Shown here piece after piece: positions 8,897 through 17,288 of a DNA stretch of 64,000 nt. This DNA is from Mogibacterium sp. (GTDB lineage: Bacteria; Bacillota; Clostridia; Peptostreptococcales; Anaerovoracaceae). The first letter of the stretch is position 1. Each line of letters begins with the position of its first letter. The notes below the pieces were generated by a model, which worked only from the letters and a program-made list of their open reading frames with translations, did not search any database and had not been told where the DNA came from. The DNA is taken from assembly GCA_012840975.1 (NCBI GenBank), contig DUVP01000032.1, positions 124,001-188,000 of the forward strand, given 5' to 3'. A program made the position numbers and the translations under genes.

Positions 8897-10037
8897 TTTC
8901 TCTCTCCCTCCCCGGCTTTACACCGTGATACTGATATAGTTGCGTCTCGAGTCTTCCGTTATAAAGTTTACGTCTCCTGTCAGCCTTACGACCGAAAAAC
9001 TTTTTTTCTATATCCCTGTCAGTCGTTATCATAAACATCGACCATGTCGGTTCTTCTACAAGAACCTTTCCAAGTTTCTTGTATATTCTCTCTATAGCTT
9101 TTCTATCGCCTATACGCTCCCCATAAGGAGGATTTGTTATTATAACCCCGTACTCACCTTCCGGCTTCCAACTTGTCATATCCATATGTAAGAATTCGAT
9201 GTCATCAAGCACGCCCGCCTCATCCGCATTTGCTTCAGCGGCTTTAATTGCATCAGTATCGATATCCATAGCCTTAATCCTGAGTTCTTTATCGAAATCT
9301 CCTGCCTCGTATGCAAACTTCTTTTCTTCCTTCCAGATATTCCCGGGAATTATCTGCCAATCCGAGCATGCAAAGCTCCGTCCGAGTCCGGGTGCTATAT
9401 TCCTTGCTATCATAGCGGCTTCTATTGGAATCGTTCCCGAGCCGCAGCATGTGTCGACAAGGATTTTATCCGGTCTGTAGAAACTCAGTTGAACGATTGC
9501 TGCAGCCAAAGTTTCTTTAATCGGTGCTTCCACGTCTTTAATGCGATAGCCTCTCTTATGCAAACCTGCTCCGCTCGTATCTATCATCAGTGTAAATTTA
9601 TTTTTGAGTACCGAGAATCTTATTCTGTACTCCGCTCCGCTTTCCGGCAAAACCTGTTTATTGTAAACTGCTCCGAGTCTTGAAACGACAGCTTTCTTAA
9701 GTATGCTCTGGCAGGCAGGTACACTGTGAAGTTCGGATTTGACCGATGTTCCGACAACAGGGAAACAGCCATCAACAGTTATATATTTTTCCCACGGAAG
9801 AGCTTTTACTTCCTGAAAAAGTTCTTCGAATGTCTTAGTATTAAATTCTCCCATGCGAACGTAAACTCTGTCTGCGGTCCTTAACCACAGATTAGAGCGG
9901 ACTATTGCTCTCTCGTCACCAAGATAAGTAATTCTTCCGTCCTCAGTCTTGAGCACCTTATATCCAAGAGCCTCTATTTCTCTTCTTACGACTGCTTCAA
10001 GTCCGAATGACGCTGTTGCGATAAGTTCTATTTTCAT
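8889..10037 (-). CDS. THUMP-domain class I RNA methyltransferase (RlmL/YpsC-like)
   Basis: 382 aa. The N-terminal part (about 1-160) is a ferredoxin-like plus THUMP RNA-binding module (ATASFGLEAVVRREIEALGYKV). The C-terminal Rossmann domain carries the SAM site VDTCCGSGTIPIEAAM and the N6/N2-methyltransferase motif NPPYGERIGD. Homologues methylate guanine or adenine in 23S rRNA. It lies 4 nt after nrdG and overlaps the hydrolase start, within a housekeeping operon. Confidence 0.9.
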   Translation of the reverse strand: MKIELIATASFGLEAVVRREIEALGYKVLKTEDGRITYLGDERAIVRSNLWLRTADRVYVRMGEFNTKTFEELFQEVKALPWEKYITVDGCFPVVGTSVKSELHSVPACQSILKKAVVSRLGAVYNKQVLPESGAEYRIRFSVLKNKFTLMIDTSGAGLHKRGYRIKDVEAPIKETLAAAIVQLSFYRPDKILVDTCCGSGTIPIEAAMIARNIAPGLGRSFACSDWQIIPGNIWKEEKKFAYEAGDFDKELRIKAMDIDTDAIKAAEANADEAGVLDDIEFLHMDMTSWKPEGEYGVIITNPPYGERIGDRKAIERIYKKLGKVLVEEPTWSMFMITTDRDIEKKFFGRKADRRRKLYNGRLETQLYQYHGVKPGRERENE

Positions 10038-10041
10038 TTTA

Positions 10042-10578
10042 TTAAAGCTCCACTCCGAAACCTGACTTATACAGAACTATATCACCTTCAGCCCTTGTCT
10101 TATTCATATCTATAACTCTTTGATTTTCCGATCCCCTGTATGCCAGTTCAAGGTTCTTGAGAGCCTCAACAAATTTTCCGTCTACAAGAATATCTGTTAA
10201 ATCAAGCAGGGCGTCAGTTGAAGAATCCTTTCTGTCTTTAAGCTCTTCATAAGTATAACCGGAATAGCACATGAGATTAAGTCCCTGTTCTTTTACCCCT
10301 TTGGCAAGCTCAAGCAAAGCTTCAGTCTGCTCAAAAGGCTCTCCTCCGGAGAACGTCACTCCTTTAATATGCGGATTTCGAACTATATCATCAAAGACCT
10401 CGCCCACAGTAACATCGTAACCCCCTTTGAAGTCATGAGTCTGCGGATTATGACATCCGGGGCAATTATGTTTACAACCCTGAACGAATGCAGCATATCT
10501 GAAACCCGGACCGTCAACTATAGATTCCGGCTCTACCCCGCTCATTCTTATAATTTTGCTTCTATCGTAATTTATCAT
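10042..10578 (-). CDS. nrdG: Anaerobic ribonucleoside-triphosphate reductase activating protein
   Basis: 178 aa radical-SAM activase. The cluster motif C-x3-C-x2-C is GCKHNCPGCHNPQ (Cys35, Cys39, Cys42), followed by the SAM-contacting TFSGGEPFEQ. It generates the glycyl radical on NrdD. It is not next to nrdD here: the DUF4143 ATPase and a strong terminator lie between, so nrdG probably has its own promoter (a TACAAT -10-like box lies about 45 nt upstream) and heads the operon running to rluB. Length is normal. Confidence 0.93.
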   Translation of the reverse strand: MINYDRSKIIRMSGVEPESIVDGPGFRYAAFVQGCKHNCPGCHNPQTHDFKGGYDVTVGEVFDDIVRNPHIKGVTFSGGEPFEQTEALLELAKGVKEQGLNLMCYSGYTYEELKDRKDSSTDALLDLTDILVDGKFVEALKNLELAYRGSENQRVIDMNKTRAEGDIVLYKSGFGVEL

Positions 10579-10672
10579 AAATATACATCCTTCGTTTTTT
10601 AATATTTGTGCTGTCTAATTGTACTACAAATTCTTAGATTATCGTCATAGACGACTTGAATTTTTTCCGCCA

Positions 10673-11953
10673 TTAATCTTTTAAACAACCAATAGGAATA
10701 ACCAATACACCATCATCACGCCTATAGCCGTAACGAGTAGCAGTAATAAGTAATTTCAAATCCGGCAGACGAATAGGATTTTGTTTTGCATTTTTGTTAT
10801 ACTCTCTCACTAATCTTTCAATTTCACATAAATGTTTGGCTCCCTCTTCGACTCCGTACTCTCCAAGCTTTATCTCTATGAGCGCATATCTTCCATCATT
10901 CAAATGCAGTACTGCATCTGCTTCTAAGCCTAATCTATCATGGTAATATGACAGATGACCGTCATTATTTGATGAATAAATTTTAAGGTCTCTTATACAC
11001 AATGATTCGAACAAAAAACCGAGAGTTTTATAATCCTTGTCAAAGTATTCCGGAGACACACCAAAGGCTGCAGTTGCAATAGAAGGGTCTATAAAGTTTC
11101 TTTTCTGTGAAGACCGGATTGAGGTTTTTGATCTGATTGCGGGACTCCATGCACCAACATTTTCTATAATCATCAACTTTTCCAGCGCAGATAAATAATC
11201 ATAATAACTCTGCCTGGACATTTCGCAGGTCGCATTGATGTCTGCCAAAATAGTTTTCGTTTCAGCCAAGGTACATAAATTTCGAGCATAAGATTTTAAA
11301 ATTGCTTTCGCCCATTGAGGATTGCGCTTCACACTGTCTATGTTGGAAATATCTACATTGCAAGTCTGGTTAAAAAGATCTTTTGCTATAGCAAGTTGAG
11401 CTCTGGAGGTTTTTCTATTCAAACTTGCCGGCCAGCCTCCTCTGCAAATTGCAAATTTAATTTCATCTATTGTCAAATCGGAATGACATCCGTCAAATAA
11501 ATCCGGTTTATCAAATAAATTTTTAAGCGAGACTTCTCCACTTGATTCTCCGCTTTCAAAAAGACTCATTGGGTACATCTTGAGCCTCGAGATTCTAAGT
11601 GTACCGGTATGAGGTGTCTTTACTGTGTTTGAGGTTGAACCCGTTAAAATATATTGTCCTGCTTCTCCTGTATCGTCAATATCTTTTCTTATCGCACCCC
11701 ATATCTTAGGAGCATCCTGCCACTCGTCAAACAGTCTGGGTTTTTCTCCCTTTAATAAGTCCGAAGGACGTGTGTTGGCAATTATAAGATAGTTCTCACG
11801 CTCATCTTCGTTTTGAAATTCTACTACGCTTTTTGCTTTCTGCTTAGCTGTTGTTGTTTTCCCACATCCCTTTGGACCCTCAATAAGCGTAGCTCCAAAA
11901 GCTTCCAATTTAAAATCAAGTTGCTTGTCAACTATTCTTTTTCTGTATTCCAT
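10673..11953 (-). CDS. AAA family ATPase with DUF4143 domain
   Basis: 426 aa. Walker A EGPKGCGKTTTAKQ lies near residue 25, a Walker B-like RLFDEWQDAPKIW near 75, and sensor-like ILTGSTS near 102, followed by the DUF4143 C-terminal domain (LIEIKLGEYGVEEGAKHL resembles a nuclease-like fold). These AAA_14/DUF4143 proteins are common, often multi-copy in anaerobes, and functionally unclear. It sits as a stand-alone unit between nrdD and nrdG, preceded by tandem repeats, which suggests insertion into an ancestral nrdD-nrdG pair. It is not needed for ribonucleotide reduction as far as is known. Confidence 0.85.
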   Translation of the reverse strand: MEYRKRIVDKQLDFKLEAFGATLIEGPKGCGKTTTAKQKAKSVVEFQNEDERENYLIIANTRPSDLLKGEKPRLFDEWQDAPKIWGAIRKDIDDTGEAGQYILTGSTSNTVKTPHTGTLRISRLKMYPMSLFESGESSGEVSLKNLFDKPDLFDGCHSDLTIDEIKFAICRGGWPASLNRKTSRAQLAIAKDLFNQTCNVDISNIDSVKRNPQWAKAILKSYARNLCTLAETKTILADINATCEMSRQSYYDYLSALEKLMIIENVGAWSPAIRSKTSIRSSQKRNFIDPSIATAAFGVSPEYFDKDYKTLGFLFESLCIRDLKIYSSNNDGHLSYYHDRLGLEADAVLHLNDGRYALIEIKLGEYGVEEGAKHLCEIERLVREYNKNAKQNPIRLPDLKLLITATRYGYRRDDGVLVIPIGCLKD

Positions 11954-12027
11954 TATTCTTCCCCACCTTACTATTACCGTTTATCAAGAAAAGAATAACA
12001 TAACGCAAAAGCTTTAACAAGATTAAC

Positions 12028-12084
12028 TTGACAGATTTGCATAAATTTATTTGACAGATTTGCATAAATTTATTTGACAGATTT
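12028..12084. repeat. Tandem 23-bp direct repeats upstream of the DUF4143 gene
   Basis: Two perfect contiguous copies of a 23-bp unit beginning TTGACAGATTTGCATAAATT, followed by a partial third copy of 11 bp (TTGACAGATTT). They lie 75-131 nt upstream of the ATPase start, followed by an inverted repeat GATCATT...AATGATC at 12088-12115. The helical-turn-sized spacing suggests tandem operator sites or a recombination scar. There are no spacers, so it is not a CRISPR. Confidence 0.85.
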
Positions 12085-12156
12085 GGAGATCATTTAAATC
12101 AATTGTCTAATGATCGAAGACGCAAGAAACGCCACTTTGTATGAACCATTTGCAAC

Positions 12157-12182
12157 AAAATGAGCCCCTGAGGGCTCATTTT
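12157..12182. terminator. Terminator downstream of the nrdD pair
   Basis: A perfect 11-bp stem AAAATGAGCCC/GGGCTCATTTT with loop CTGA. It lies 47 nt after the stop of the 55-aa gene and separates the nrdD transcript from the DUF4143 gene and nrdG. Confidence 0.88.
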
Positions 12183-12228
12183 ACTAAAATCAAGTATCAA
12201 TTTTTTTTGGTTACACTCTCCTCACTGA

Positions 12229-12396
12229 TTATCCTCTCTTGAGGCTGTGCTTTACTCTGTCTTCCACCTCGGATCTCTTTCCGTTGTTGAATCTGTCGAG
12301 TGTTCCTACCAGGTATCCTGTGATTCTTCTGATTCTTTCAAACTCGACTCCTTTTCCTACCTGTCCGTTTATATTCTTTACTCCATTGATGTTCAT
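12229..12396 (-). CDS. Separate glycyl-radical (C-terminal) fragment of anaerobic ribonucleotide reductase
   Basis: A 55-aa gene too short for the ORF track. Translation gives GVEFERIRRITGYLVGTLDR followed by FNNGKRSEVEDRVKH. This matches the last part of class III NrdD proteins, where R-x-x-GYL holds the radical glycine (RRVCGYL in phage T4 NrdD) and the protein ends in a GK-x2-E-x3-RVKH helix. The radical residue would be Gly27. The start has an excellent site (GGAGGTAATATA) and lies 84 nt after the nrdD stop on the same strand. The large NrdD chain lacks this motif, so the two products probably assemble into one enzyme. A sequencing frameshift does not explain it, because a stop, an A/T-rich spacer and a fresh ribosome site intervene. 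Confidence 0.88.
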   Translation of the reverse strand: MNINGVKNINGQVGKGVEFERIRRITGYLVGTLDRFNNGKRSEVEDRVKHSLKRG

Positions 12397-12480
12397 TATA
12401 TTACCTCCGTCTTTCTGTATATATTATATTCTTTTTTTCTTAATTGAAAACTAAAAATTGGTTTATTATATTTTTTGTTA

Positions 12481-14757
12481 TCAGCGATTGCAGTCACATG
12501 GTACCGGCACGCTCGGATATTTCATCCTTAATTCATCAAGTCTTTCTACCGGAACCGGTTCTCCTTCACGTCTGCCGCAGCGAGGACATACATCATCGAT
12601 AATTCCTGTATACCCGCATACCGGATCTCTGTCTACAGGATGATTGACCGATCCGTATCCTATGCCTTTCTCCTTCATGAATCTGATAATCTGTTCGAAC
12701 GCTTCCGGATTTTTTGCCGTATCTCCATCAAGTTCCACATAACTTATATGTCCTGCGTTTGTCATGCTGTGGTAAGGAGCTTCTATTTCCAGTTTTTCAA
12801 ACGCTCCGATTGGAAAGCTTACAGGGATGTGGAAAGAATTCGTGTAATAATCTTTATCCGTCACACCCGGGATTGTACCGTATTTCTCCGCATCTATTTT
12901 GACGAATCTCCCGGATAAACCTTCTGCCGGCGTAGCAAGAAGTGTAAAATTGAGTTTTGATTCCGCACTTCTTCTGTCGCATACATCTCTCATGTGCTGG
13001 ACAATCTCTAGCCCGAGTTTTCTTGCCCTTTCATCCTCTCCGTGGTGTTTTCCGATCAGCGCCTTAAGAGTTTCGGCAAGCCCTATGAATCCTATCGAAA
13101 GCGTCCCGTGTCTGAGAAGGTCAGCTACACTGTCATCAGGACCTATTCTATCCGAATCGATCCATATTCCCTGTCCCATAAGGAAAGGATAGTTACGCCC
13201 TCTCTTGCTGCACTGGATCTTGAATCTGTGCAAGAGCTGCCTGACAACGAGATCCATGACATTATCCAGCTTCTTATAGAAAACATCGATATCCCTGTTT
13301 GCTTCTATACCGAGCCTGGGTAAATTGATCGATGTGAATGAAAGATTTCCTCTACCGCAGGTAACCGCCTTTGAAGGATCATTTACATTGGCTATTACCC
13401 TTGTACGACATCCCATATATGCAACTTCCGTGTTGTAATCACCTTCTTTATAAAAAGCTTTGTTAAACGGTGCATCCAGAAAACTGAAGTTAGGAAAAAG
13501 TCTCTTTGCACTACATGTAATTGCCAGCTTGAATAAATCGTAGTTAGGATCTTCCGGATTATAGTTAATACCTTCTTTAACCTTGAATATCTGTACAGGG
13601 AATATCGGTGTCTCTCCATTACCGAGTCCGGCTTCTGTTGCTAAAAGGAGATTTTTAATTACCATTCTTCCTTCCGGAGATGTGTCCGTTCCGTAGTTGA
13701 CCGAGCTGAACGGCACCTGAGCTCCCGCTCTTGAATTCATGGTATTCAGATTATGGATAAGAGCTTCCATCGCCTGATATGTGGTCTTGTCCGTTCTTGC
13801 CCATGCAGCTTCTATTGCCTGCACATTGCACCTTACAAGAATTTCTCTGTCGATTCCGTATTTATTTTCGGAAGAATCATACCACTTACCAAGTTCTTCT
13901 CCATAAGTTTCAGCCGTGCTGAGAGTTGGCTTAACAGCTTCCGTCCTTATTCTTTCAGCGATTTCCTTTGCCTCCGCATAAGGCATCTCTGTCTTGGCGG
14001 CTATGATTTCTGTCAATGCGGAAAAATACTCTTTGACATATGTTCTTGCAACTCCGGGTGCCATAGCATAATCGAAGTTCGGAACCGACTGCCCGCCGTG
14101 CATTTCATTCTGGTTAGCCTGAATTGCAATACATGCAAGCGATGCATAGCTCATTATAGATTGCGGCTCCCTCAGATATCCGTGGCCTGTGCAGAACCCG
14201 TCTTCAAATAATTTGATGAGATCAATCTGGCAACATGTTTCCGTCAACATGTAGAAATCCTTATCATGGATATGGATATCTCCGTTAATATGGGCCTTTG
14301 CTATATCCTTAGGCAGAACATAATGATCCACGAAATATTTTGCACCCTCGGATCCGTATTTGAGCATAGTTCCCATTGAGGTATCCCCGTCGATGTTGGC
14401 ATTCTCTCTCTTGATGTCGGCATCTTTGGAGTACGAATATGTAAGCTCATTGTATATGTTCATCAGATCCGACTCTGCTTCTCTGATCTTTGCATGCTCT
14501 GCACGATAGAGAATATAAGCCTTGGCAGTTTTCTCATAATCGTATTTTATCAGTATACTCTCGACGATATCCTGTACCTGTTCTACCGTACAAGTCTCTC
14601 CGTCCAGACGCTCAACTACTTTCTTCGTAAGATAAGTAAAATCGATACTGGACATTACCTCGCCTTCAACCGCTTTATTCGCAGCATAAATTGCATTAAA
14701 GATTTTAGACTCATCAAACGGTACTTCTGTTCCGTCTCTCTTAATAATAGTTTTCAT
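12481..14757 (-). CDS. nrdD: Anaerobic (class III) ribonucleoside-triphosphate reductase, large chain without radical loop
   Basis: 758 aa. The N-terminal ATP-cone (MKTIIKRDGTEVPFDESKIFNAIYAANKAV, residues 1-90) is the allosteric site. The body has the NrdD core (INGDIHIHDKDFYMLTETCCQIDL, FSSVNYGTDTSPEGR, YYTNSFHIPV). The C-terminus has part of the zinc motif (DPVCGYTG, CPRCGR) but then diverges into VERLDELRMKYPSVPVPCDCNR and stops, without the RxxGYL glycyl-radical loop or the RVKH end. That segment is encoded by the next gene. The enzyme makes dNTPs without oxygen, activated by NrdG. A NrdR-controlled promoter lies upstream. Confidence 0.94.
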   Translation of the reverse strand: MKTIIKRDGTEVPFDESKIFNAIYAANKAVEGEVMSSIDFTYLTKKVVERLDGETCTVEQVQDIVESILIKYDYEKTAKAYILYRAEHAKIREAESDLMNIYNELTYSYSKDADIKRENANIDGDTSMGTMLKYGSEGAKYFVDHYVLPKDIAKAHINGDIHIHDKDFYMLTETCCQIDLIKLFEDGFCTGHGYLREPQSIMSYASLACIAIQANQNEMHGGQSVPNFDYAMAPGVARTYVKEYFSALTEIIAAKTEMPYAEAKEIAERIRTEAVKPTLSTAETYGEELGKWYDSSENKYGIDREILVRCNVQAIEAAWARTDKTTYQAMEALIHNLNTMNSRAGAQVPFSSVNYGTDTSPEGRMVIKNLLLATEAGLGNGETPIFPVQIFKVKEGINYNPEDPNYDLFKLAITCSAKRLFPNFSFLDAPFNKAFYKEGDYNTEVAYMGCRTRVIANVNDPSKAVTCGRGNLSFTSINLPRLGIEANRDIDVFYKKLDNVMDLVVRQLLHRFKIQCSKRGRNYPFLMGQGIWIDSDRIGPDDSVADLLRHGTLSIGFIGLAETLKALIGKHHGEDERARKLGLEIVQHMRDVCDRRSAESKLNFTLLATPAEGLSGRFVKIDAEKYGTIPGVTDKDYYTNSFHIPVSFPIGAFEKLEIEAPYHSMTNAGHISYVELDGDTAKNPEAFEQIIRFMKEKGIGYGSVNHPVDRDPVCGYTGIIDDVCPRCGRREGEPVPVERLDELRMKYPSVPVPCDCNR

Positions 14758-14840
14758 TACGGGTCTTCCTTCTGTCTTCTGTTTATATTGTTACTGTTAA
14801 TTGTTTTAAATGTGTCCCAAACAAAATAGCGTTCGTGAGA

Positions 14841-14888
14841 ACACTATATATTGTATCTGTGTCGTTATGCCGTGTCAATATATTGTAT
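14841..14888 (-). promoter_or_regulatory. nrdD promoter with two NrdR boxes
   Basis: Read on the minus strand, a -35 TTGACA (14873-14878) and -10 TACAAT (14850-14855) are separated by 17 bp. Each overlaps a NrdR-type box: ATACAATATATTGACA over the -35 and ATACAATATATAGTGT over the -10, with centres 32 bp apart, three helical turns. This is the classic arrangement for repression by the ATP-cone regulator NrdR, whose gene is not in the window. The rest of the 255-bp gap to arginase shows no gene. Confidence 0.85.
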
Positions 14889-15012
14889 GTTGTTTTTTTG
14901 TGTTTTTTTAGACGTTTTTGGTAGAATTAAGTTCTTATATTTGAACAACATATACAAATCATATCTTCTGCAAATACACGCTCAATATTTAAGGGTTTAT
15001 TAAAGCTTGAAA

Positions 15013-15921
15013 TCAATATGTTTTCTTTCCAAGAGCCATCTGGATAAGTTCTGATGCCAAAGCTCCTGTCTTGTTTCTCTCATCCAGTATAGGATTGACC
15101 TCTACCAGATCCATACTTATAAGCTTTCCCGATTGGGCAAGCATCTCAACCGCTAAGAAAGCTTCCCTTGCGGTTATTCCGTTAGGCACCGGTGTTCCAG
15201 TACCTGGTGCATATTCAGGGGTTATCGCATCTACATCAAAGCTGAGATGTATACCTACAGTTCCTTCACTTGCAATCCTGATTGCTTCTTTCATAACATC
15301 GTACATTCCTCTTCTGTCTATATCCGATGTCGTAAATACATTCAGCTTTGCTTCCTTCATTCTCTTAACTTCCGCTTTGTCAAAATCATGTCCGCCAACC
15401 TGAACGCAATGTTTGGTAGGAACAAAATGCGGGGTTTGTCCGAAGTTGACCATACTGTTCGGTCCGTATCCGCAGACGGCGGAAAAAGGCATCCCGTGCA
15501 TATTCCCGCTTATTGTAGATTTATCGTCATTCCAGTCTGCATGAGCATCGATCCATATAATTCCGATCTCACCTTCCGGTTCATAATGCTTTGCAACAGC
15601 CGAAATACTGCCGGCAGCTATACTGTGATCTCCCCCGAGAACAATCGGAAAATGTCCTTTTTCGAGCGTGTCAGCCACTGATTCATACAATCTGCTGTTG
15701 ATATCATTAACCTGCTCAAAATTGATCATGTGTCTTAGGCTCATCCCGTCATCCGGAGGAATAATGTCCCCTTTGTCATGAACGTTATACCCCATGATTC
15801 TGAGAGAAGGGCAAAGTCCGGCATATCTTATGGCAAGAGGCCCCATAGCAACACCCTTGCGAGCTGCTCCGAAGTCTATCTGAACCCCGATTATGTCTAT
15901 ATCCCTTATATGATGCGTCAT
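15013..15921 (-). CDS. rocF: Arginase
   Basis: 302 aa of the ureohydrolase superfamily. The manganese-binding motifs are GGDHS near residue 97, DAHADWN near 125, and SFDVDAITPEYAPGTGTPV near 227, and the last is in arginase rather than agmatinase form. The N-terminus (IIGVQIDFGAARKGVAMGPLAIRYAG) is also arginase-like. It converts arginine to ornithine and urea in the cytoplasm. In an organism with proline reductase, ornithine can become proline, so this gene likely feeds the Stickland pathway. It is a single gene with a ribosome site AGGTGAT before the ATG. Confidence 0.9.
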   Translation of the reverse strand: MTHHIRDIDIIGVQIDFGAARKGVAMGPLAIRYAGLCPSLRIMGYNVHDKGDIIPPDDGMSLRHMINFEQVNDINSRLYESVADTLEKGHFPIVLGGDHSIAAGSISAVAKHYEPEGEIGIIWIDAHADWNDDKSTISGNMHGMPFSAVCGYGPNSMVNFGQTPHFVPTKHCVQVGGHDFDKAEVKRMKEAKLNVFTTSDIDRRGMYDVMKEAIRIASEGTVGIHLSFDVDAITPEYAPGTGTPVPNGITAREAFLAVEMLAQSGKLISMDLVEVNPILDERNKTGALASELIQMALGKKTY

Positions 15922-16070
15922 ATTATCACCTGTAATTTCTTTTTTAATATTTTGATGTTATTCGCATATCGTCCTATATTACAAATGATAACCGAGATAA
16001 AGGCTAAATATCAATAGAGCAAAGAAGCAACTTGTTTTTTTCTATATAAAAATCTGTTCTCCTATAAATT

Positions 16071-16096
16071 AAATGTGCGGCATGAACCGCACATTT
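16071..16096 (-). terminator. Terminator after reverse rubrerythrin
   Basis: A perfect 10-bp stem AAATGTGCGG/CCGCACATTT with a 6-nt loop. On the minus strand it is followed by an AT-rich tail, 31 nt after the rubrerythrin stop. Confidence 0.8.
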
Positions 16097-16127
16097 ATAG
16101 CTTTTTAATTTATTTGTTCTGATTGCT

Positions 16128-16673
16128 TTAACCGAAATATCTCTTCAAAAGACCTTCGAATGCTCTGCCGTGTCTTGCCTCGTCTCTTGCCATCTCATGA
16201 ACAGTGTCGTGAATTGCATCAAGACCCTGCTCCTTAGCAAGCTTAGCGAGCATTGCTTTACCGGCACAGGCACCGTTTTCCGCTTCAACTCTCATTTCGA
16301 GATTCTTCTTTGTGCTGTCGGTCAGAATTTCTCCGAGCAGCTCTGCAAATCTTGAAGCATGATCCGCTTCTTCGTAAGCTGCTTTCTCCCAGTAGAGACC
16401 GATTTCCGGATATCCTTCTCTGTGAGCAACTCTCGCCATTGCAAGGTACATGCCGACCTCTGTGCACTCACCTGTGAAGTTTGCTCTCAATCCTTCAAGA
16501 ATTTCTTCGCTTACACCCTGAGCAACTCCTACGACATGTTCAGCTGCCCAGCCCATCTCTCCTTCTTTCTGCTCGTTGAATTTCTCTGCAGGAGCCATAC
16601 ACTGTGGACACTTTTCAGGTGCCTGTTCTCCTTCGTGTACGTAGCCGCATATTGTGCATACCCATTTAGTCAT
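16128..16673 (-). CDS. Reverse rubrerythrin (N-terminal rubredoxin, C-terminal ferritin-like di-iron domain)
   Basis: 181 aa. A rubredoxin-type iron site, [20 protein letters not shown], occupies residues 6-25. It is followed by a four-helix ferritin-like domain with E-x-x-H pairs ([34 protein letters not shown]). This domain order defines reverse rubrerythrins, which act as NADH-dependent peroxide and oxygen reductases in anaerobes through rubredoxin/flavoprotein partners. It lies 33 nt after the Fur/PerR-type regulator, so the two are probably co-transcribed from the promoter with the Fur-like palindrome. Confidence 0.93.
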   Translation of the reverse strand: MTKWVCTICGYVHEGEQAPEKCPQCMAPAEKFNEQKEGEMGWAAEHVVGVAQGVSEEILEGLRANFTGECTEVGMYLAMARVAHREGYPEIGLYWEKAAYEEADHASRFAELLGEILTDSTKKNLEMRVEAENGACAGKAMLAKLAKEQGLDAIHDTVHEMARDEARHGRAFEGLLKRYFG

Positions 16674-16706
16674 AACTTTTCCTCCCTTTAAATATTAAAT
16701 TCTTTG

Positions 16707-17093
16707 TTATTGTGATTTTTCCTTCATGCAATTCGAACATATCCCATAGAACTGAGAGCTACAGCTTTCTATCCTGCCCTCAAATTCTTTTTGTACTGTT
16801 ATCAGCATCTCAGTGTTGTTGTCAGGCATATCCAGAACACAACCGCAGGCTTTGCAGAAGAAATGAGAATGCGGTTCCGGGTTGTGATCAAAGCGTGCCG
16901 GTCCGTTTAAGCTGATTCTTGCAATTTCTCCTCTTTCAACCATACGATTGAGATTCCGATAAACAGTTGCGACACTTAAGCTGGGAAACTCTTCTTTGAG
17001 TTCCAAATACAAAGTTTCCGCGGTAGGATGATCATATCTACCATGAAGTTTCTTTCTTATTGCTTCCCTTTGTCTGCTGAATTTTGTTTTCAT
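16707..17093 (-). CDS. Fur family transcriptional regulator, PerR-like
   Basis: 128 aa. The N-terminal winged helix (LYLELKEEFPSLSVATVYRNLNRMVERGEI) is followed by the metal region DHNPEPHSHFFCKACG and a second CxxC (CSNC) that together form the structural zinc site. The coupling with reverse rubrerythrin suggests a peroxide sensor (PerR) rather than an iron regulator, but Fur and PerR cannot be separated by eye with certainty. A 25-bp Fur/PerR-like palindrome 60 nt upstream points to autoregulation. Confidence 0.85.
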   Translation of the reverse strand: MKTKFSRQREAIRKKLHGRYDHPTAETLYLELKEEFPSLSVATVYRNLNRMVERGEIARISLNGPARFDHNPEPHSHFFCKACGCVLDMPDNNTEMLITVQKEFEGRIESCSSQFYGICSNCMKEKSQ

Positions 17094-17152
17094 GTATATA
17101 TCCGTTTGCTTCTTGAAATCATTAATACAATTATAAAATTATCTTCCTCAAT

Positions 17153-17177
17153 AATAATAATGATTATCATTATTATT
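17153..17177. promoter_or_regulatory. Fur/PerR-type operator palindrome
   Basis: A perfect 25-bp inverted repeat centred on 17165: AATAATAATGATTATCATTA and its mirror. The core AATGATTATCATT closely matches the Fur consensus (GATAATGATAATCATTATC). It lies between the divergent Fur/PerR-like gene and the DtxR/MntR-like gene and could control both. Confidence 0.82.
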
Positions 17178-17288
17178 TATTGCTTTTATACTATACTCCA
17201 ACATTAATTGCATGTCAACCCCGAAAATGATATTCTTTTATATAATATTAGCTAGTTTAGATTTATATAAGAGGGGGGGCTCTTATTT

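Noticed and set aside
12028-12084. CRISPR-like repeat array
   Set aside because: The units are directly adjacent with no spacers and only 2.5 copies.
12239-12454. 71-aa plus-strand ORF between nrdD and the terminator
   Set aside because: It is the antisense shadow of the 55-aa glycyl-radical gene, which has a conserved sequence and a strong ribosome site.
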